The notes beneath the pieces were generated by a model, which was not told where the DNA came from, made no database searches, and saw only the letters and a list, made by a program, of their open reading frames with translations. 64,000 nucleotides of DNA from the NCBI GenBank assembly GCA_001414345.1, contig LLCB01000040.1, forward strand, positions 62,001-126,000. Direction: 5' to 3'. Shown in pieces: positions 11,901 to 23,871 of this stretch (the first letter of the stretch is position 1; every line of letters starts with the position of its first letter). The DNA is from Hymenoscyphus infarciens. Taxonomy: Eukaryota > Ascomycota > Leotiomycetes > Helotiales > Helotiaceae. A program made the position numbers and the translations under genes.

Positions 11901-14780
11901 AGTCTTATAAGAATACTATCCCTTTTATCCTAATTTAAGAAGACGTTACTACTTATAAGACCGATTATATAAGCTATATAATTATCATAGTATATACTAA
12001 TCTAAATAAAAAAAAGCACGCTCTTCTTACTTATCCTACTAATATAAGAACTAACGAATTAGCTAAGAAGATAGTAGCTTTATTTAAGAAATTTAGATTA
12101 GATAAGATAGTTATTTATATTAGTAGTCTTAGAATTAAGAAATTAAAATTCCTTATATACTATATTCTAAAGAATTTCGTATCTGTTATTAAGCTATAAA
12201 ATAAGATAGCTTAGAATAATTATAATAATAATACTAGAAATAGAGATAAAGATAATAAGAGTAGAAATATAACTATAATTGTTAGATATATATTCTAGGA
12301 GCTACTTTATAATATAGCTATAAATATAGATAATAATAAGTAATAAGGTAATAAGAGATTTAAGGTATATATATATATTTATACCTTAGCTTTTTATATA
12401 ATTAAAGAGATCTACGATTACCTTAATAACCTTAAATATCGCTAGCTAGACTGCTTTATAATAGAACTTAAATTAAATCTAAATAACCTAGAGCTTAACC
12501 TAGCTATTATAAAGCTAGTAATTAAGAGAATCGCTTATAAGGTATACTATAAAGCTAACATCCTTATTACTACTCTAGCTTTAGCCTTATAGACTTAAGT
12601 AGTTAAAGCTATTAGTCTAATTTACGTTTTTAGAAATAATAAAGGCGGCTTAAGAGACCTAGCTATTATATTAGCTCTTATATTAATTTATAAATATAAG
12701 ATCTTTATTAATAATAGTAATAAAAAGCAAAGTAAGCCTTTTATTTAGTTAAAAGACGATAAGACTATATAGAATCCTCTCTCTTTACTTCTTAGTTTAA
12801 CTATACTAAGTTAAGCTATTTATAGCAAAATTCTAACTATATACCTAATATATTCTTATTACTACTAAACCCCTCTTACTATCTAGTTTTTAAGTTAGTA
12901 ATACTATAACAGTATACTTATCAACGTTATAAAAGACTATAGAAAATTACTTAGTAACTTATTTACTTAGAAGCTAAATTAGAAAGTCTTTAAGAATAGT
13001 AGCTAATTTCTCATAGTTATTATTTAAAGAGTATAGTCTAATATTAAAGAGTATAGCTATAATATCTATAACAAAGTATATATAGATAAAGTATACTATT
13101 ATATAAAGGCTATAGCTAGCTTATAACATTTTATAAAGCTAGAAGATTAATATAAATTTATAGCTCTTAGTAAATATAAGGCTAAAGTAAACGCTTTTAT
13201 AATTAAAACTAACTAATTAAAAGATCTAAATTACATCTTATATATAATTAAGACTATATAAGACAACACCTACTCTTTTATTATTCTAGACTTTCTAGGT
13301 GCTATATCTCTTTCTTTATAGGCTAGTAGCCTAGAACGTTTATTAGTTACTCTTATATACTATATATATAGCTTAGTAATCCTTATTAGAGACCGTGTTT
13401 TTAACCCTACTAGATATAGCTATAGTAAAAAGAATACTAGATTATTAATAGACTATAAGGTAGTTAGTAAGCTTTATAGCCTATACTACTATACTTAAGA
13501 CTAAGGTTATATAGTAGAATAATAGGCTTCTATAGTAAAGGTATACCTAAATTATAGAGAGTATAGTTATAAGAAATTAGAATATCTAAACAATCTAGTC
13601 TTTAAATATAAATTATACTTAGAATTAGAATATAAGAAACATAACTACTTAAATAAGCTCTTAAAGGATTCTAAGAGCTATAACCTTTTTAGCTAGAGAT
13701 ATTATAAATACTAATCTTACTTTTACCTTTATAAAGAATTCCTAAATAGCTACTTATAATATAAATATAAGGTATATAATTAATAATATTATAAGTACTA
13801 TTACTATAATAAATGTACTTAGATAAGACATAACTCTTTAGTATATATAGCTAATATTATTTATAAGACTTATAGTAGCTTATATTAGGTATAAGATTAT
13901 ATAATACCTAAGAGACTTACTAAGAAATCTATATAATAAGTCTTATAGATAAGAGAGGTTGAAGAGTCGCTATAATTACTAATTAACAAAGTAGCTATAG
14001 AGGTAGTAATATATAAGCTATAGTAGGACATAATTCAGTTACCTCTATAATAAGTAGTTAAATATCTTATAAAGTATATAGATATTACTTTAGTAGTCTT
14101 AAATTACTTAATATTAAGTTTATATATAATACTTATAATTAGAGATAATATCTTTATAATATATACTTTCTTAAAAGTCTTAGAAAACGTTTATCCTCTC
14201 TCTATAACTAATAGAATAGAATACATAATTAAGCTTCCTTAAAACTAATATACTATAGAATAGTAATAGGAGGTAAATAGTTAAAAATTTAAGTCCTTCG
14301 TTATTATAAACTCTTTAGACGACTATAAGATTCCTTACTTTTTAGTTATTAACTTTACTAAGTAGAAGTACCTAATAATTATAGAGATTTATAAGATTAG
14401 GTAAGAATATAAGTATTAGGAGAATACTAGTAATAATTAGATATCTAAGCCTAATAATAATCTAAAGAATGATTATATAACTAAATTTTAAGACGTTACT
14501 TATAACAATTAATCTAAACATTAATCCTAGGATAATTAGTAATCCTAGGATAGTAAACAATCTAAGTATTAATTATAAGATAATTAATCTTCTTAAAATA
14601 ATAACACTGCTTATATCGATTCTATCCTCGGAATACTAGGAAGCTTTATAGAGGAGGAAGAGGAAGCTCTAGAGAGTACTATGATAAGAAAGATAGAAGG
14701 ATTAAAGAAGAGCTTATTTAAGCCCTCTTCTTAGTAGTAAGTTAAGAAAGGAAGGATTAAGAGTAAATTGTTTCGCTCCT
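8990..14780 (+). pseudogene. RIP-decayed gene with UPF1/NAM7-like SF1 helicase domain
   Basis: No ORF survives, but the plus strand read through stops shows superfamily-1 helicase landmarks in order. A strand resembling ITTLALAL lies near 12,560, where UPF1-type proteins have the start of motif II. At 12,709-12,745 a NNSNKKQSKPF block fits a RIP-mutated GDxxQLxP motif III. A YLIYSYYY block near 12,850 fits RSYRCHP-type motif IV. YKAKVNAF lies near 13,172-13,195, and RLLVTLIYYIYSLVIL near 13,337-13,390 fits the RLxVALTRAR motif VI region. The upstream part holds an 18-residue tandem repeat at 9,963-10,110. Whether this was a host gene family or cargo of a mobile element cannot be told here. 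Walker A is not identifiable with confidence. Boundaries are approximate. Confidence 0.55.
9963..10110 (+). repeat. 54-bp tandem repeat in the helicase relic
   Basis: Units start at 9,987, 10,041 and 10,095, exactly 54 bp apart, with a partial unit upstream. The plus-strand frame reads an 18-residue motif of the type GYVDLEES-P-PNN-FAR. Preservation of the 54-bp (3n) period supports the reading frame assigned to the relic. Confidence 0.8.
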
Positions 14781-16244
14781 AGGAGGGAACGTTTTTAAGA
14801 GGGAGTATATTATAGGGTACACTACGTAACTCTTAGCGCTTATAGATAGAGGAACTTATAGATAGCTTTAAGTGCCTTATACTCTCTTCTCTCTTTAGAC
14901 GTTTTATATACTATAATTAATTATATTAAATCTACCTTTCTTTTAAGCCTCAACTAGGGTAAGACAACGAAACTACGTTCGATACAACCATCCTATGATA
15001 GGGGCACTGTGGCGCGTACCAAAAAGGGGTCCCAACAATTCACAACACCGATCTGATCTCCCACGGTGTGACCTCAGGGCAGGCACCATCAAGACTAAAG
15101 TTGCCATCTCTGGTCTTTACGTGTGCTCGGTTGCGCCGTTTATTGTGAAAAATGGCAAGTCGAGTCCACAACGCATGTACGACGACGATCAAACACCTGG
15201 ACGCGTTACGGATACTTACATGTCGGACCATGCCTTTATACCATCGGCACCGACTGCTTTCGTCTGAAGGTCCATGAAACGATCCGTCGACGGCCATCTG
15301 ATGTTTGAGAGATGAATAATGTCTGCATAAAGCACGATGGGTTGGTAAAGCACAGTAATTATTTCACTTGATGAAAAGCAGGTGACGAGGATTGAGGACA
15401 GCGAATGGCTTTTTTTTCATACCGAATTTTGCTGATTAACAAGCTATTTTTCTTTTTCTTTTTACGAGTTCTTCTTGAACACTTCTAAACATTTTCCAAA
15501 ACATGCGAACATTCCATCCAGAACAATTCCTCTTCATAAATACCGGTAGGTTTTACCAGTTTCATTGGCGTGCCAAGGTTTGAATGAGGTTCGCTGCCGA
15601 TCTTCCTATTGCTTAGCTTTCTCGCTTATCACCTGGAAGGGTCTTGGAGAGATCAGACGGCTCGGAAACCAACCCCTCAGCCCTAAATGGCTTGTTATCC
15701 GTATTACTTTAGAATCCCATAGGTCGGAATTGAGAGAAGCGCTCGCCTGTTTCGCAGTCTTGGCCATCAATCGACCTTTGTCTCACATCCATCCACCGTC
15801 ACCTCCCGAGTCCCAACACGCTGGACCTGTCAAGGCTATTCTTTCCTCGTCCTCAAGACCCTTGTGGTTGACTTCGAAATGCGAAATTCTTTGCAATTTC
15901 CACCACTCCTGCAGCCGCCCATGGCGTAGGGCTCGGGCTTGGCTAGATTTTACTTGGGGTTGACACTTCTGAGTGACATCGTGACACTCGAAGAACAACC
16001 AGGCATGTATATGCCTGCTCATCTGATACAGTCGGGTTGTTATTGTTGTGGGGAGTCAGTCCACATGAGAAGGATTGTATAAAGAACTCATTCCTGCTCA
16101 CACCACTTTTTCTCTCTCCACCCACTCTTCTGCATTCTATCTTCAACCCCTGGACTGAGTCTATTGTTTCTATCCACTCTTTTTATCCCACACTTCAATT
16201 CTACCAGCTGCCGGCCAGTCATTACATTAAATCCAACCATCATC
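14781..16244. other. Edge of the AT-rich island and intergenic DNA
   Basis: The RIP-type composition stops sharply near 14,960, after a purine-rich tract (AAGAGGGAG near 14,798) and an AT-rich tail that could be an LTR remnant. From about 14,990 base composition is balanced. Overlapping short ORFs on both strands (for example 15,565-15,963 plus and 15,783-16,022 minus) show no recognisable family, splice logic or signal peptide and are not called. The last 200 bp form a pyrimidine-rich promoter and leader for the next gene. Confidence 0.6.
16078..16083 (+). promoter_or_regulatory. TATA box of the secreted repeat-protein gene
   Basis: TATAAA lies 162 bp upstream of the ATG at 16,245 and is followed by a CT-rich stretch typical of transcription start regions in filamentous fungi. 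Assignment is by position and motif only. Confidence 0.5.
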
Positions 16245-17294
16245 ATGCAATATTCTATTACTCAGCTCATGGCAATTGCCTTGTTCGCTTCCCCACTCGT
16301 TTCTGCTTTGAATGGTGTGGATGCCGCTGCTCTGAGTGCCTCAGAGAAGAGATTCGTTGGAGGAAATGCCAACCTTGCCTCGTTAATTGCCCGACACCAG
16401 GCTGCCCTTGACGTTGTTGTCGAGGCCAGGGAAGCCAACCCTCACCGTAGGTTTGATCCACGTCTGTCACTGGATAGTTTCTAACATAAAAATTAGATAC
16501 AAAAGCCCAGATAGCGGCAAAGGCTGGTGGTAAGGCTGCTCGTGATATTGGGACGCTTGAGGCTAGACATCGTAAGCAAAGAAAGCACTTCCACCATAAG
16601 ACATTCTTCTAACATAAAAATCAGATACAAAAGCTCAAATAGCTCAGAAGGCTAGTGGTAAAGCAGCCCGTGAGCTTTCCGTTGAAGAGCAAGAGGACCT
16701 TGAGGATGCCGAGGATGCTGAAGACGAGCTTGAGACCCGTAGCCCTCACCGTAAGCGAGATCAACACTTCTATCGTAAGACACTCAGCTGATCACAAAAT
16801 CAGACACAAAAGCCCAAATAGCTCAAAAGGCTAGTGGTAAGGCTGCTCGCGAGCTCTCTATCGAGGAGCAGGAGGACCTTGAGGATGCCGAGGATGCTGA
16901 AGATGAGCTTGAGACCCGTTCCCCCCACCGTAAGCTAGACACATCTATCGCAAGACGCTCAACTAACAACAGAACCAGATACAAAAGCCCAGATAGCTCA
17001 AAAGGCTAGCGGTAAAGCTGCTCGTGATCTTACCATTGAAGAACAAGAGGATGCCGATGATGAAGCTGCTGAGCTTGAGGCCCGTTCCCCTCATCGTTAG
17101 TACAAAGGACTTTCTGTTTATACGGATCACCCAGCTGACTCCAAGCATACACTGCAGCTCAAATAGCTAAGAAGGCTGGAGGCAAAGCAGCCCGTGAACT
17201 CTCCGTTGAGGAACAAGAGGATCTTGAAGATGCTGAGGACGAGGCAGCGGCCGCTGAACTCGAGACCCGTGAAGCCCATCACACAGCGGCGTAA
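16245..17294 (+). CDS. Secreted tandem-repeat protein encoded by duplicated symmetric exons (260 aa, 6 exons)
   Basis: Exons: 16245-16446, 16497-16571, 16625-16750, 16804-16929, 16979-17095, 17158-17294 (783 nt). An N-terminal signal peptide of about 21 residues is followed by a Lys-Arg at residues 35-36 that could be a Kex2 site. The rest is a repeat of about 42 residues: a basic Ala-rich half (TKAQIAQKASGKAAREL) followed by an acidic half (EEQEDLEDAEDAEDELETRSPHH). Each of exons 2-5 encodes one repeat and is a multiple of three (75, 126, 126, 117 nt). All five introns split a codon after its first base, a His codon at the first four and a Pro codon before exon 6. Introns 2-4 are themselves similar, so exon plus intron units were duplicated together. 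I do not recognise the family. It could be an effector, a cell-wall or surface protein, or a precursor of processed peptides. RSPHH/RHH junctions may be cleavage points (inference). It borders the RIP island. Confidence 0.82.
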
Positions 17295-19260
17295 TGACCC
17301 CTTCCGCCTTCCAATACTTGAATTCTTCACTAACTCATCAAACAGTCAGATTGCGGCCAAAAAAACCAAGGGCAACTAGAAGGATGTGATTTTTTGTAAT
17401 TTGTATGCGGAAGAGTCGCGGGAGGAAATATTGTCAAGATGTACACTTAGACTAGCTCATGAGCGAGTTTATTAGTATATAGTACCACAGACCTTAGCTC
17501 TGGCTTTTACCTTGGATTCGTTTTTCTTTCTTCAATGCCCCTTGTGTGGCAACACTACAGTCGGTGCGATTAAGTCTAAGCCATTTACGCGAACCCTACT
17601 AAAAATCGACGTTTTACCTAGTTTACGATAACCTATAACTTTATAAGGAATTAATAAAATTTTTATTCCTCTTATATACTAAAAGCTAACTACCTTTTTA
17701 ACCTTTCTATATAGGTGTATCGTGTTATAAGCTTAATCTTTTATAGTAATTCTTGCGATTTTATAAAAGATCGGATTTTAGGACTAGATTTTAGCCTTTT
17801 TTGGTATAAACTACTACTTTTATAGAAATACTCTACTTTATAGATAATTTATTTTATAAACTATTATATCTAGCTAAACTGGAACAGATAGAAAGAAAGA
17901 AGTTTTAAGTTTAATAGATTCTATAAAAGAAAAAGGTAATTAGACTCTTTCCTCTTCTTTAGTTTTATATTCTTAAGTGTTGTTAGTGAGTTTTAGTGTG
18001 AAAAGAGCAAATGGCTCAGACTTAATCGCTAGTACTGTAGTTCCGCTAAGACCCACTAGTGCCTCGCTGCAAAGAAGTTGTTAGTCGCTGCGAGCTATTC
18101 CACCAGCAAACCACTGGGGGTTGCAGTTGTACATGTCAGCTATGGCTTCTTGAAATCCCTTGCACGAACCTGTTAAGAGAACAGCAAAATCAAATTAATG
18201 ATTGTTCAAGACTAGCTCGCACAATGTCTTATAATTGTGCGAAGCCGTGCAGAATAATCAGTGTTTCTTCGCGATGGTCTGGTACAATGTTTTCATCCAC
18301 GCCACCAAAGAATAGTTGGGAACCCTTGGGCACCTTCAAACTAAAAACCTCATACCCAAAATTCCTCACCTGCCTCCAGCCAGTCTATCCCTCGCCACGA
18401 AAGCTCTTGATATACGGGCCAATTCTCTTCGATACCAACTTTTGACGGATATTTTCTTGAAGTAGAGTACAACGCACACTTTCGACTGTTTGCTGCACCC
18501 AACCATCCGGTCGCAATTACCGGAAGGTTTTTGGAAGAAAAGATGACTATCAGATCAAATATACCGTAGACCATCAACAATTCAATTAAATGAATAAACG
18601 ATTTTCATTTGAACCCAAAAGCTCCAGATGCAGTTCGGGTGATCACACAACGATGTTTCTCAGGCCTCGTCAACCTTCGACTTTCGAAACCCCTTTCCCT
18701 CTTTCATTTCGACTATCGGCACTGCTCGAGCAAGGGATCAATGCTTGCTAAAGCTAGGTTACGAACGAGTTGTGCCAAAGGGTGCGGAGCTGCAAGTTTT
18801 TTTACTTTCAAGAGCTTGAGTTTATTTTATTAACCAGTGCTTGAGTTCCAGCGAGCCAGGCCGATGGTGGTAGACCCGGTGTTAATTTCTAAAGAAAGGT
18901 CATTTGTCTAACAGCCAGCCATGTATAGCTCTTACTTTCGTGCGCCGAGAAGCAGATATTTTCAACTAATGAAAATTTGTCCTTAGGCTACACGAACCTC
19001 ACATCGCGGACAATGGAACGAAAGCATGCGACCAGTAGTGGAACGAGACTCACTTTGCAAATTGTCTTTCTGATGGTTGAAATGCATTCGTATCAAAAAT
19101 TATTTATGGCCATTAAGGCAATCCCCACGAATTCCAAAGAGAGAAGAGATTGAAAGTCGAAAATTGCCAGGTACTCTATCGTTCCCAATCTCCCCCGTCC
19201 TTTCTCGCTCTCGCCACCTCCCAAAAAAATCATACATTCCCTTCCTCAGATTCCGGCTGG
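17295..19260. other. Intergenic DNA with a small AT-rich, RIP-like island
   Basis: About 17,570-17,995 has the same TA-rich, CpA-poor look as the left repeat island and is probably a decayed transposon scrap. No domain was recognised. 17,996-19,260 has balanced composition with short ORFs only. On the minus strand near 18,230-18,580 two overlapping frames look protein-like (a LFFGGVDENI segment), possibly a degraded gene fragment, but there is no start, no splice logic and no clear family, so it is not called. Confidence 0.5.
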
Positions 19261-19434
19261 TCAAGCACCACCCTCCCGTTTAGCATACTCCTCCTCAATT
19301 CTCTCCTCATACAACCTATCAGCTTCCTCCTCAGCCTCAGTCTTTTTCGGTGGTGCAGTCTCGCTTGGTGAGGTGTTGGTATGGGTTGGTTCGTTAGAGG
19401 AAGGTTTCTCCGAAGATGGGGTTTGAGATGGCAT
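19261..19434 (-). CDS. Small charged protein of 57 aa, hypothetical
   Basis: Starts at the ATG at 19,434 and ends with TGA at 19,261. The N-terminal half is rich in Ser, Thr and Pro. The C-terminal half is a strongly charged helix ending DRLYEERIEEEYAKREGGA. Helix plus EYAKREGGA-type ends occur in short conserved fungal proteins as I remember them, but I cannot name the family. An in-frame upstream ATG would add 14 residues. No signal peptide or membrane segment is visible. The ORF could be a chance frame; the clean low-complexity-then-helix organisation argues mildly for a real gene. Confidence 0.5.
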   Translation of the reverse strand: MPSQTPSSEKPSSNEPTHTNTSPSETAPPKKTEAEEEADRLYEERIEEEYAKREGGA

Positions 19435-20899
19435 TTTTCTTTTCTCGTGTGCTTGGAGAGCTCGAAGAGGCATATGTTTGTATGGTTTTGAATGATAGAG
19501 AGAGCGTTTTTTGTTTTGGAGAGTGGCGTGAGAGGAGATTCCTTTTATAATAACCCCGCACTGTGGCGTTATGGCGCAGGCCCGCGCCAAGAATTGTGGA
19601 GACATTCTGGCCACCACTTGAGTGAATCGGTTGTTAAAGTGCCTTCTTGTAAAGATCTACTTTTGGTTTTTCATTTTAACAGTTTAACAGTCAAACTCCA
19701 ACTCTACGGGGACAGAAAAGAGGTTCAATTTTGTCCCTCTGCTTTACCTTACTTGAATACTAATAGTATAATAAGACCTGGTTGCCTTAGTTCCGGGATT
19801 TTAAGGATATATCGAAGGATCTTTATATAAAGGGTCTTAGCATAATTTTTCAAGCAGAGGATGAATAGTTCTAGATCGATAAACAATCATTAATGTACTT
19901 GAGTTCCTAAATCCTACTAGAAATCTAGCTAATGTTTCCTTTTTAAGTCTAGAAAGAAAAATTATAGGTTTAAAGTTAAGTAATAAATCCTCAATAGATG
20001 ATTGACAACAGAACAGAGTTACAACGAGTTTGATTGTTATGGTGTGTTTTCATGTCCAATTATAAGACTGACTTTCGAGGGAATGACTTAGGACCCCCTT
20101 AGAGACGATCTAAAAATCGGAAGAAACCTCGTACGGATTTAGAACTCCCCATTTCGCTACATTATATTACGAAATCAAGTCAGGTGGCAAGAATATGACA
20201 GACTTTTTGGTCAATCTTTAGAGCCAATTCAAGGACTTCTATCAAGTCTCAGAATTCAACAAAGTGGTTGTAGTTTTGTTTAGGTATTGGCTCGACGCGA
20301 GTGTGCCTCAAATCAGCACTGTTTAACAATACCTGGTCAATGAAACTGAAAACTAGAAGTTTAAGAATTTCAGACATATAAGAGATGATCCTTGAAAACA
20401 AACTCAATCGAGTCTCGATCAAAGATAAGCGAGCCGCGCCCCTGATACAGCTTCAACAGCATCACATGATGACAATCTGGTATCCCAATTAGGTATGCAC
20501 ATCGGCATTCGCCAAGCTTTCACGCTGCAGCCCACATTGTTTTGTAATCTCAGGAGAGATACCCAACAATACAAATGGAATCGTATAAGCAGCGGCTGTA
20601 TACGTTAATACCTTATTCGGCGATATTGAAAACGACTGCCTTACAATTATAGAAAGCTATAACTTCGATGACATTTATTCTCCTTTAGGTAACCAACTCG
20701 GGAGCCAACAGTAATACGAAAACGATGCAGTATTTCGAGAATAATTGGTGTTATATATATTTCCTCTTTTCCCTTTGTGTATTGACTGCTACTCTCAATC
20801 TATTCTCTCAAGGCAAACTTTTGGCTGGCCTTTCTCTGGAGTTCTCTCCATCTTCATCCCATTCTCTCCCTTTCCCTCTGCCCCTTTGCTGCCTTCAAG
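19435..20899. other. Intergenic DNA, no gene recognised
   Basis: Only short unrelated ORFs are present. An AT-rich patch lies around 19,740-20,000. Nothing resembling a tRNA, structured RNA or transposon end was seen. The last 150 bp are CT-rich and lead into the decayed RTA1-like gene. Confidence 0.45.
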
Positions 20900-22425
20900 A
20901 TGTGGGCCACCCAGGTCCCCGTCACATTTTCAGGCTATGTCTACGAACCCTCGACACCAACCTCCATTGTAGCAACTACACTCTTCTCCCTAACCTTCCT
21001 CCTTACAACTTTCCAATGCCTCCGTTTCAGATCATAGGTAATGCTCTTAATAGCCCACGCTTCTGCGATGGAGATGGTCGAGTATATAGCTGGGATATTG
21101 AGTATTAAGAAGGAGACAGCGAAGGCTTTGTTTGTGGTGCAGTATTGTTTGGATATTTTGGCATCGGTATTGATGGCGGGTGCTTGTTATGTTATATTTG
21201 TAAGTTTGGTAGTCAATCTTGATGTTAGCGGAAGGGTAGGACAGTTGAGCGAGCTAACGATGTGGTAAACTTAGGGGAGGATTATTCTTTCATGTCGTTC
21301 CTAAGTCGCAAAGGACTTTCAAACTTCTTTGGATTTCGCCGAGGTGGTTGACTCCCATTCTTGTGGCTACTGATGTTGGTAGGTGCTCCCCCTTTTTCTT
21401 TTATCCGCTGCGTCGAAAAGGGCTCGAGTGGATTGTTGTAGGGGCAGGAAGCAATGGAACGAAGTAAAGATGCTTGGATAGATAGCTCCTCAAGGTTTCT
21501 TGGGGGTCGTCGCTCCTCCCGAGTTGTTGGCTAACTTAAAGCCAAGTGACTTCCATTGTTATTGCTGCGCTTGACGATAGTCGCTTCTCTTGCTTTCGAC
21601 CTTGCGAGACTTGAACTGTCGATGGAGTTTCTGCGACGCTTAGTAGCCAACAAGACTCGCACTTACTGCACTTTCGTTTCTTCTTTGTCGGCATTCTTCC
21701 CCAACACTCACACTTCTCATCAAAACAGTCGCCCTCTTCCTCCAAACCGTCGGCACGCTCCAAATCACCTCCATAAACCCAACCGACGCAAACCTCAAAG
21801 ATAGCGCCCTCCGCGCTAAGAGTATAGCAGAAAGCGGTGTCGCTGTCCAACTCGTCTGCTTCGGATTCTTCTCGATCATAGCTGTCCGCTTCAGCTTTAC
21901 ATCGAAACGATTCGCCAACAACCTCGAATAGCGGATCGAGCTCGGTAACGCCGAGGTGAGACAAAAGGAAACGGGTTGAAATACGTTACTGTTGATGCTG
22001 GAACAAAGAAGCTGAGGAGGAATTGGCAGGCTGTTTTGAGGGTGACAATGCGGCGAGTCTGTGTATTCTTGTGAATTCCCAACTAGTAAACCCTCTGTGA
22101 GGGCGACGGGTGAAACAAGAAAAGTTTGTGAAGGAAGAGGGGAAAGTCCTAAGCGGAAATAGGTTCGTTCTGCGTACCGAATGGTAGAGTTCGCCGAAGG
22201 TAAAACGGGATACCCTACAACGCACGAATGGTGGCATGTACTCTACCGGTGTCCTCGTGGACAAGTTCATTAGCATGGTTCGTATTCGCTAGCCAAAGGG
22301 CATACAGCATGTATGCTTTCGACGATGCTCTAATCATCTTTCCTATTCTCGTCTTGTTAATCATTTGGCACCCTGGACTGTACCTACCTTACATGGGCTT
22401 TCGGAGACCCAAAGTGGCTCGATGA
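20900..22425 (+). pseudogene. Decayed RTA1-like (lipid-translocating exporter family) membrane protein
   Basis: Segments in the correct order match the seven-TM RTA1 family. The N-terminus is at 20,900 (YVYEPSTPTSIVATTLFS). MEMVEYIAGILS...CYVIF lies at 21,069-21,198, then an intron with GT...AG ends and GRII at 21,274. FKLLWISPRWLTPILVATDV lies at 21,318-21,377. FLQTVGTLQ and a following TM lie at 21,735-21,925. YRMVEFAEGKTGYPTTHEW lies at 22,177-22,233. MYAFDDALIIFPILVLLIIW then HPG close it near 22,311-22,380. The gene is broken by an in-frame TAG after residue 45, a one-base frameshift just after GRII, an abnormally long gap of about 345 bp between DV and FLQ, and no clean splice join before MYAF. 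Family members are stress- and azole-related lipid exporters; this copy is unlikely to make the full protein. Confidence 0.72.
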
Positions 22426-23871
22426 ACTCTGGTCGTATTTGCTCGACTCAAACGGAGAAAGGGTTTAAGAGTCCCAAATGGGATTCTAGGTTGGAGGTTG
22501 CATCGTGGCGTCGTCAGAAAGCGAGTCTACCATGCGGCGCACATGCTATATTTCGTATCTACCAGTGGAACTTTCGCAAGGCATGTTTTTTCTTTGAAAT
22601 TACTGGAGGAGGGCTACGAGTTTGAAAGCAAGGGCGGGAAGGATCAACTCTATTGCTAGGCGGTCAGGTACAAGTCCCTTCCCCTGTATGTTAGAGAAGT
22701 TCAACGAAGTAATTTAATTATGCACTCACCCCTTGAAGGAGCAAAGATGGCTATAGTGTGCGACGTGTGGGAATACTAATTTGTAAACAACGGACATACA
22801 CGTCGGACATAATGAGAAGCAGTTTGAACTGACTAACAGTATAGGTGGGAAAGCCAAATTTGATATCACCCCACAGTCACGGACATCACTGCAGACATCT
22901 TCAACAGATTACATGAGCAGTGATCGCTAGAAGATCAGCCCTTCAAGGACCAGCGGATTTGCAAATTCCACTTTGAATATTAAAAACAAACGGATACAGA
23001 AGAGGAGTTCCATCGCTCGAGGAAGGGTGATTATAAACGACCCGGTATCCGCGATGAAAGAAGGCGTCTCCAGGGCGTGATTGTAACCAATGGCGTGAGC
23101 GTACTGCTGTGAAAACTGCCATCGCTTAATCTCCCAAATGGAACAGTATTCGTTTCCGGACGAATGAGATCTCATGCTTAAAGAGGCAGAGTAAAGTAAG
23201 TGACTGGTTACTGATGAGACGAATCCAAGGTGCCAAGAGAGCGAAGGAGAATTTTAAATCCTTCTGACCACAGTGCCCCATCCCAACAACAATTTAGAGT
23301 TATTGTGGCAGATTATGGTGGGAACATCCGAAGAGGGCTTGCCATTGGCGCTCTTTACGCATATCCGTAGGATTGTCGATGTACATCCGAAAAGAGGGTG
23401 AAAAGTGGTGTAGAAGGAAGACTGGAGGGAAGAATTTATAATAAGCACTCTGCGCCTCTAGACGTCGCTTAAGCTAATGGCCCAAGCTTGATGAAGAGCA
23501 TACCCTTTCCAGCGGAAAAGCGGCAGAATGGTCGGGAGCATTGGCCCTTTTTGGATTAAGCGCCGAAAGCTCGGTTTTTTCGTATTTTCTAAGGCTGAAA
23601 TAGAGCCCCACTGCCCCATGGACGAACGCGTAACGGCGATTCAGGTACGGAGCCGAACACCCTTTGATATGACCTAAAAGCCAACGTTGGAACACGATAT
23701 ATCTTGTATCACCTGCAAGAAATAACCGGTCTGTGGACTTCCATTCCAAATCCAAACATCACGGACTTATCAATTTTTTTGCAAGAGAAACGCCTTTTTT
23801 TGGGGGCATGCAAAGGCAGTTGTACTCGTCGACGCTAACATACTCCACAATAAACCCCTGACAACTTGGCC
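22426..23871. other. Intergenic DNA, possibly more gene decay
   Basis: Short plus-strand protein-like snatches continue past the RTA1 relic (for example PKWLDELWSYLL in a shifted frame near 22,408) and around 22,860-23,450, but stops interrupt every frame and I recognise no family. The last 100 bp serve as upstream region of the zinc-cluster gene. Confidence 0.4.

Noticed and set aside
15565..15963. Plus-strand ORF of 132 codons
   Set aside because: No motif, no signal peptide, and an opposing ORF overlaps; probably chance.
18230..18580. Minus-strand protein-like segment with LFFGGVDENI, reminiscent of aspartic proteases
   Set aside because: Catalytic motifs are missing, frames change within 100 bp, and there is no start or splice structure; too weak to call.
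21536..21964. Minus-strand ORFs of 142 and 93 codons
   Set aside because: They overlap the RTA1-like relic in antisense and carry no family signal, whereas the plus strand has clear RTA1 motifs.
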